Assembly: GCA_032718475.1 (NCBI GenBank)
Contig: JAUCBJ010008899.1
Coordinates: forward strand, 1-42,060
DNA: 42,060 nt
Direction of reading: 5' to 3'
Origin: Nemertoderma westbladi
Lineage: Eukaryota; Xenacoelomorpha; Nemertodermatida; Nemertodermatidae
In this document: piece after piece, positions 41,147 to 42,060 of the stretch
Layout of the letters: each line of letters opens with the position of its first letter
Position numbering within the stretch: the stretch's first letter is position 1
The notes under the pieces: generated by a model
The model's database searches: none
Told to the model about the DNA's origin: nothing
What the model saw: the letters and a program-made list of their open reading frames with translations, nothing else
Made by a program: the position numbers and the translations under genes

Positions 41147-41326
41147 CATATACCACGTAATCATCGACTGGACAATGCGGAATCGTATCAATCCCCGGAC
41201 ACTTTTGACCCCATCTCATTTGATTGCATCTCTTCCATCGTCTATGGTTTAGTGTTATGGGTGGAATTGGGTTAGCAAGTGGACAAATACTTGCATCCAT
41301 TGTCCACTCAGTCCATACTCCATCAT
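41147..41326 (-). CDS. Host exon: thrombospondin type-1-like module
   Basis: A 180-bp minus-strand block with acceptor TTTGTTACAG and donor G|GTAATG; both boundaries are phase 1 (60 codons). It encodes DDGVWTEWTMDASICP, then NHRRWKRCNQMRWGQKCPG and PHCPVDD. This keeps the TSP1 layout W-x2-W ... C ... R-x-(W/R)-x-R-C ... GQ-C-x-G ... C, though only four of the usual six Cys are present. TSP1 modules act in extracellular adhesion and matrix proteins and often sit with EGF domains. The open frame runs a further 23 codons past the proposed donor, so the 3' boundary is less certain than the 5' one. It is the most upstream candidate exon of the minus-strand gene. Confidence 0.65.
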
Positions 41327-42060
41327 CTGTAACAAATTATTAAATAAGCTAATTCGCGTTAGTCCAGTGAATCAAGTAAATGCGAGAGGAAAGGAAACTA
41401 ATTCGCAATTCATCCAAAATCTTGATAATACCACAAATAAGTTTGTATAAATAAATTAGGCGGATCACTTTCATTTCATATTTTTTCTTTAGCAACATGG
41501 ATTTTACATAGCAACAAGTTAACTATTGTTCGGATTCTCCCCAAATTTGGCTGCGGCAATATTAACTCCAGTGACTATCGATTGATAGAATAATGGTTAC
41601 ATATTTACGTAGGGTTCACCTTGGAAATTAATGTGGCGCTCTCCCTGCCTTATGTGTAACAGCCAAGAGAGAGGAGTCTTCGGGTTGCCTTCGGTTTTTC
41701 GTGATTCACACGTTCACTGACCTTATCAGTTGATTGACTAAACTATGCACTTCTACATAGTTACCAACTTAATTTCTAGGCAACGGAAATTTGTTTAATC
41801 ATTTAACCATTTTTATTATCATATGGCAGCCAATATAAGAAGCATAAAATGGTTTACACAAATTGCTTAATAAATGAGGTTATGTAATTTCGCACTTCGG
41901 ATTTGTGGTCCCAAAAATGTCGTAAACTATTGTGTGTGTTTATAATCTAAACAAGTAAATTTAAGTAAATTGCCTCTAAAATTTATAGATCAATCCTAAT
42001 TTCATATTACGAAAAATCTTATTGGAAATTTGTATATTTTCTTTCATCAGTTACCTTAAT
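41327..42060. other. Intron-like AT-rich DNA, no gene seen
   Basis: Upstream of the TSP1-like exon on the minus strand. No further exon or promoter could be supported before the window edge. Confidence 0.4.

Overview
This window is a piece of invertebrate animal nuclear DNA. The evidence is exon-sized open blocks flanked by splice consensus that encode extracellular animal modules (a calcium-binding EGF-like domain, a thrombospondin-type-1-like domain), many LINE and LTR retroelement relics, and a very large satellite. A marine invertebrate such as a sponge or cnidarian is my guess; nothing in the sequence fixes the species. There is no operon structure, rRNA, tRNA or CRISPR array that I can support.

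Layout. 1-2.2 kb: minus-strand RTE-like LINE running off the left edge, broken by two nonsense codons. 2.2-7.7 kb: AT-rich DNA with small LINE relics, two possible minus-strand host exons and a 6-copy 39-bp coding minisatellite. 7,717-15,293: a 237-copy array of a 32-bp unit. 15.5-17.2 kb: a large foldback (palindromic) element with nested inverted arms. 17.8-19.0 kb: remains of a pogo-like transposase, minus strand.

19.1-30.0 kb is a nest of mobile elements. A plus-strand BEL/Pao LTR retrotransposon has its RNase H at 19.1-19.4 kb and its integrase at 29.5-30.0 kb. Between them lies a minus-strand CR1-like LINE (element A, ORF1 and ORF2). Element A is split twice: by a 1,256-bp TG...CA element with 5-bp target duplications (a likely solo LTR), and by a full-length plus-strand RTE LINE (element B). 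Element B carries a structured, tandemly repeated 5' leader.

30.7-38.6 kb holds an LTR, fragments of another LINE (element E) into whose endonuclease a 5'-truncated, nearly identical second RTE copy (element C) has jumped with a 9-bp target duplication, and a decayed Ty3/Gypsy element on the minus strand. Two copies of a segment of about 0.5-0.7 kb (31.7-32.2 and 38.7-39.35 kb) each contain an intact EGF exon on the minus strand. A TSP1-like exon sits upstream at 41.15-41.33 kb.

The best functional reading is that the window covers part of one or more minus-strand host genes for a modular secreted or surface protein (TSP1-like, EGF, EGF, then perhaps two further exons at 7.0 and 3.4 kb). Its introns would have filled with retroelements and satellite. 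The exon chain is inferred from reading-frame phase, splice signals and order; I have no transcript evidence.
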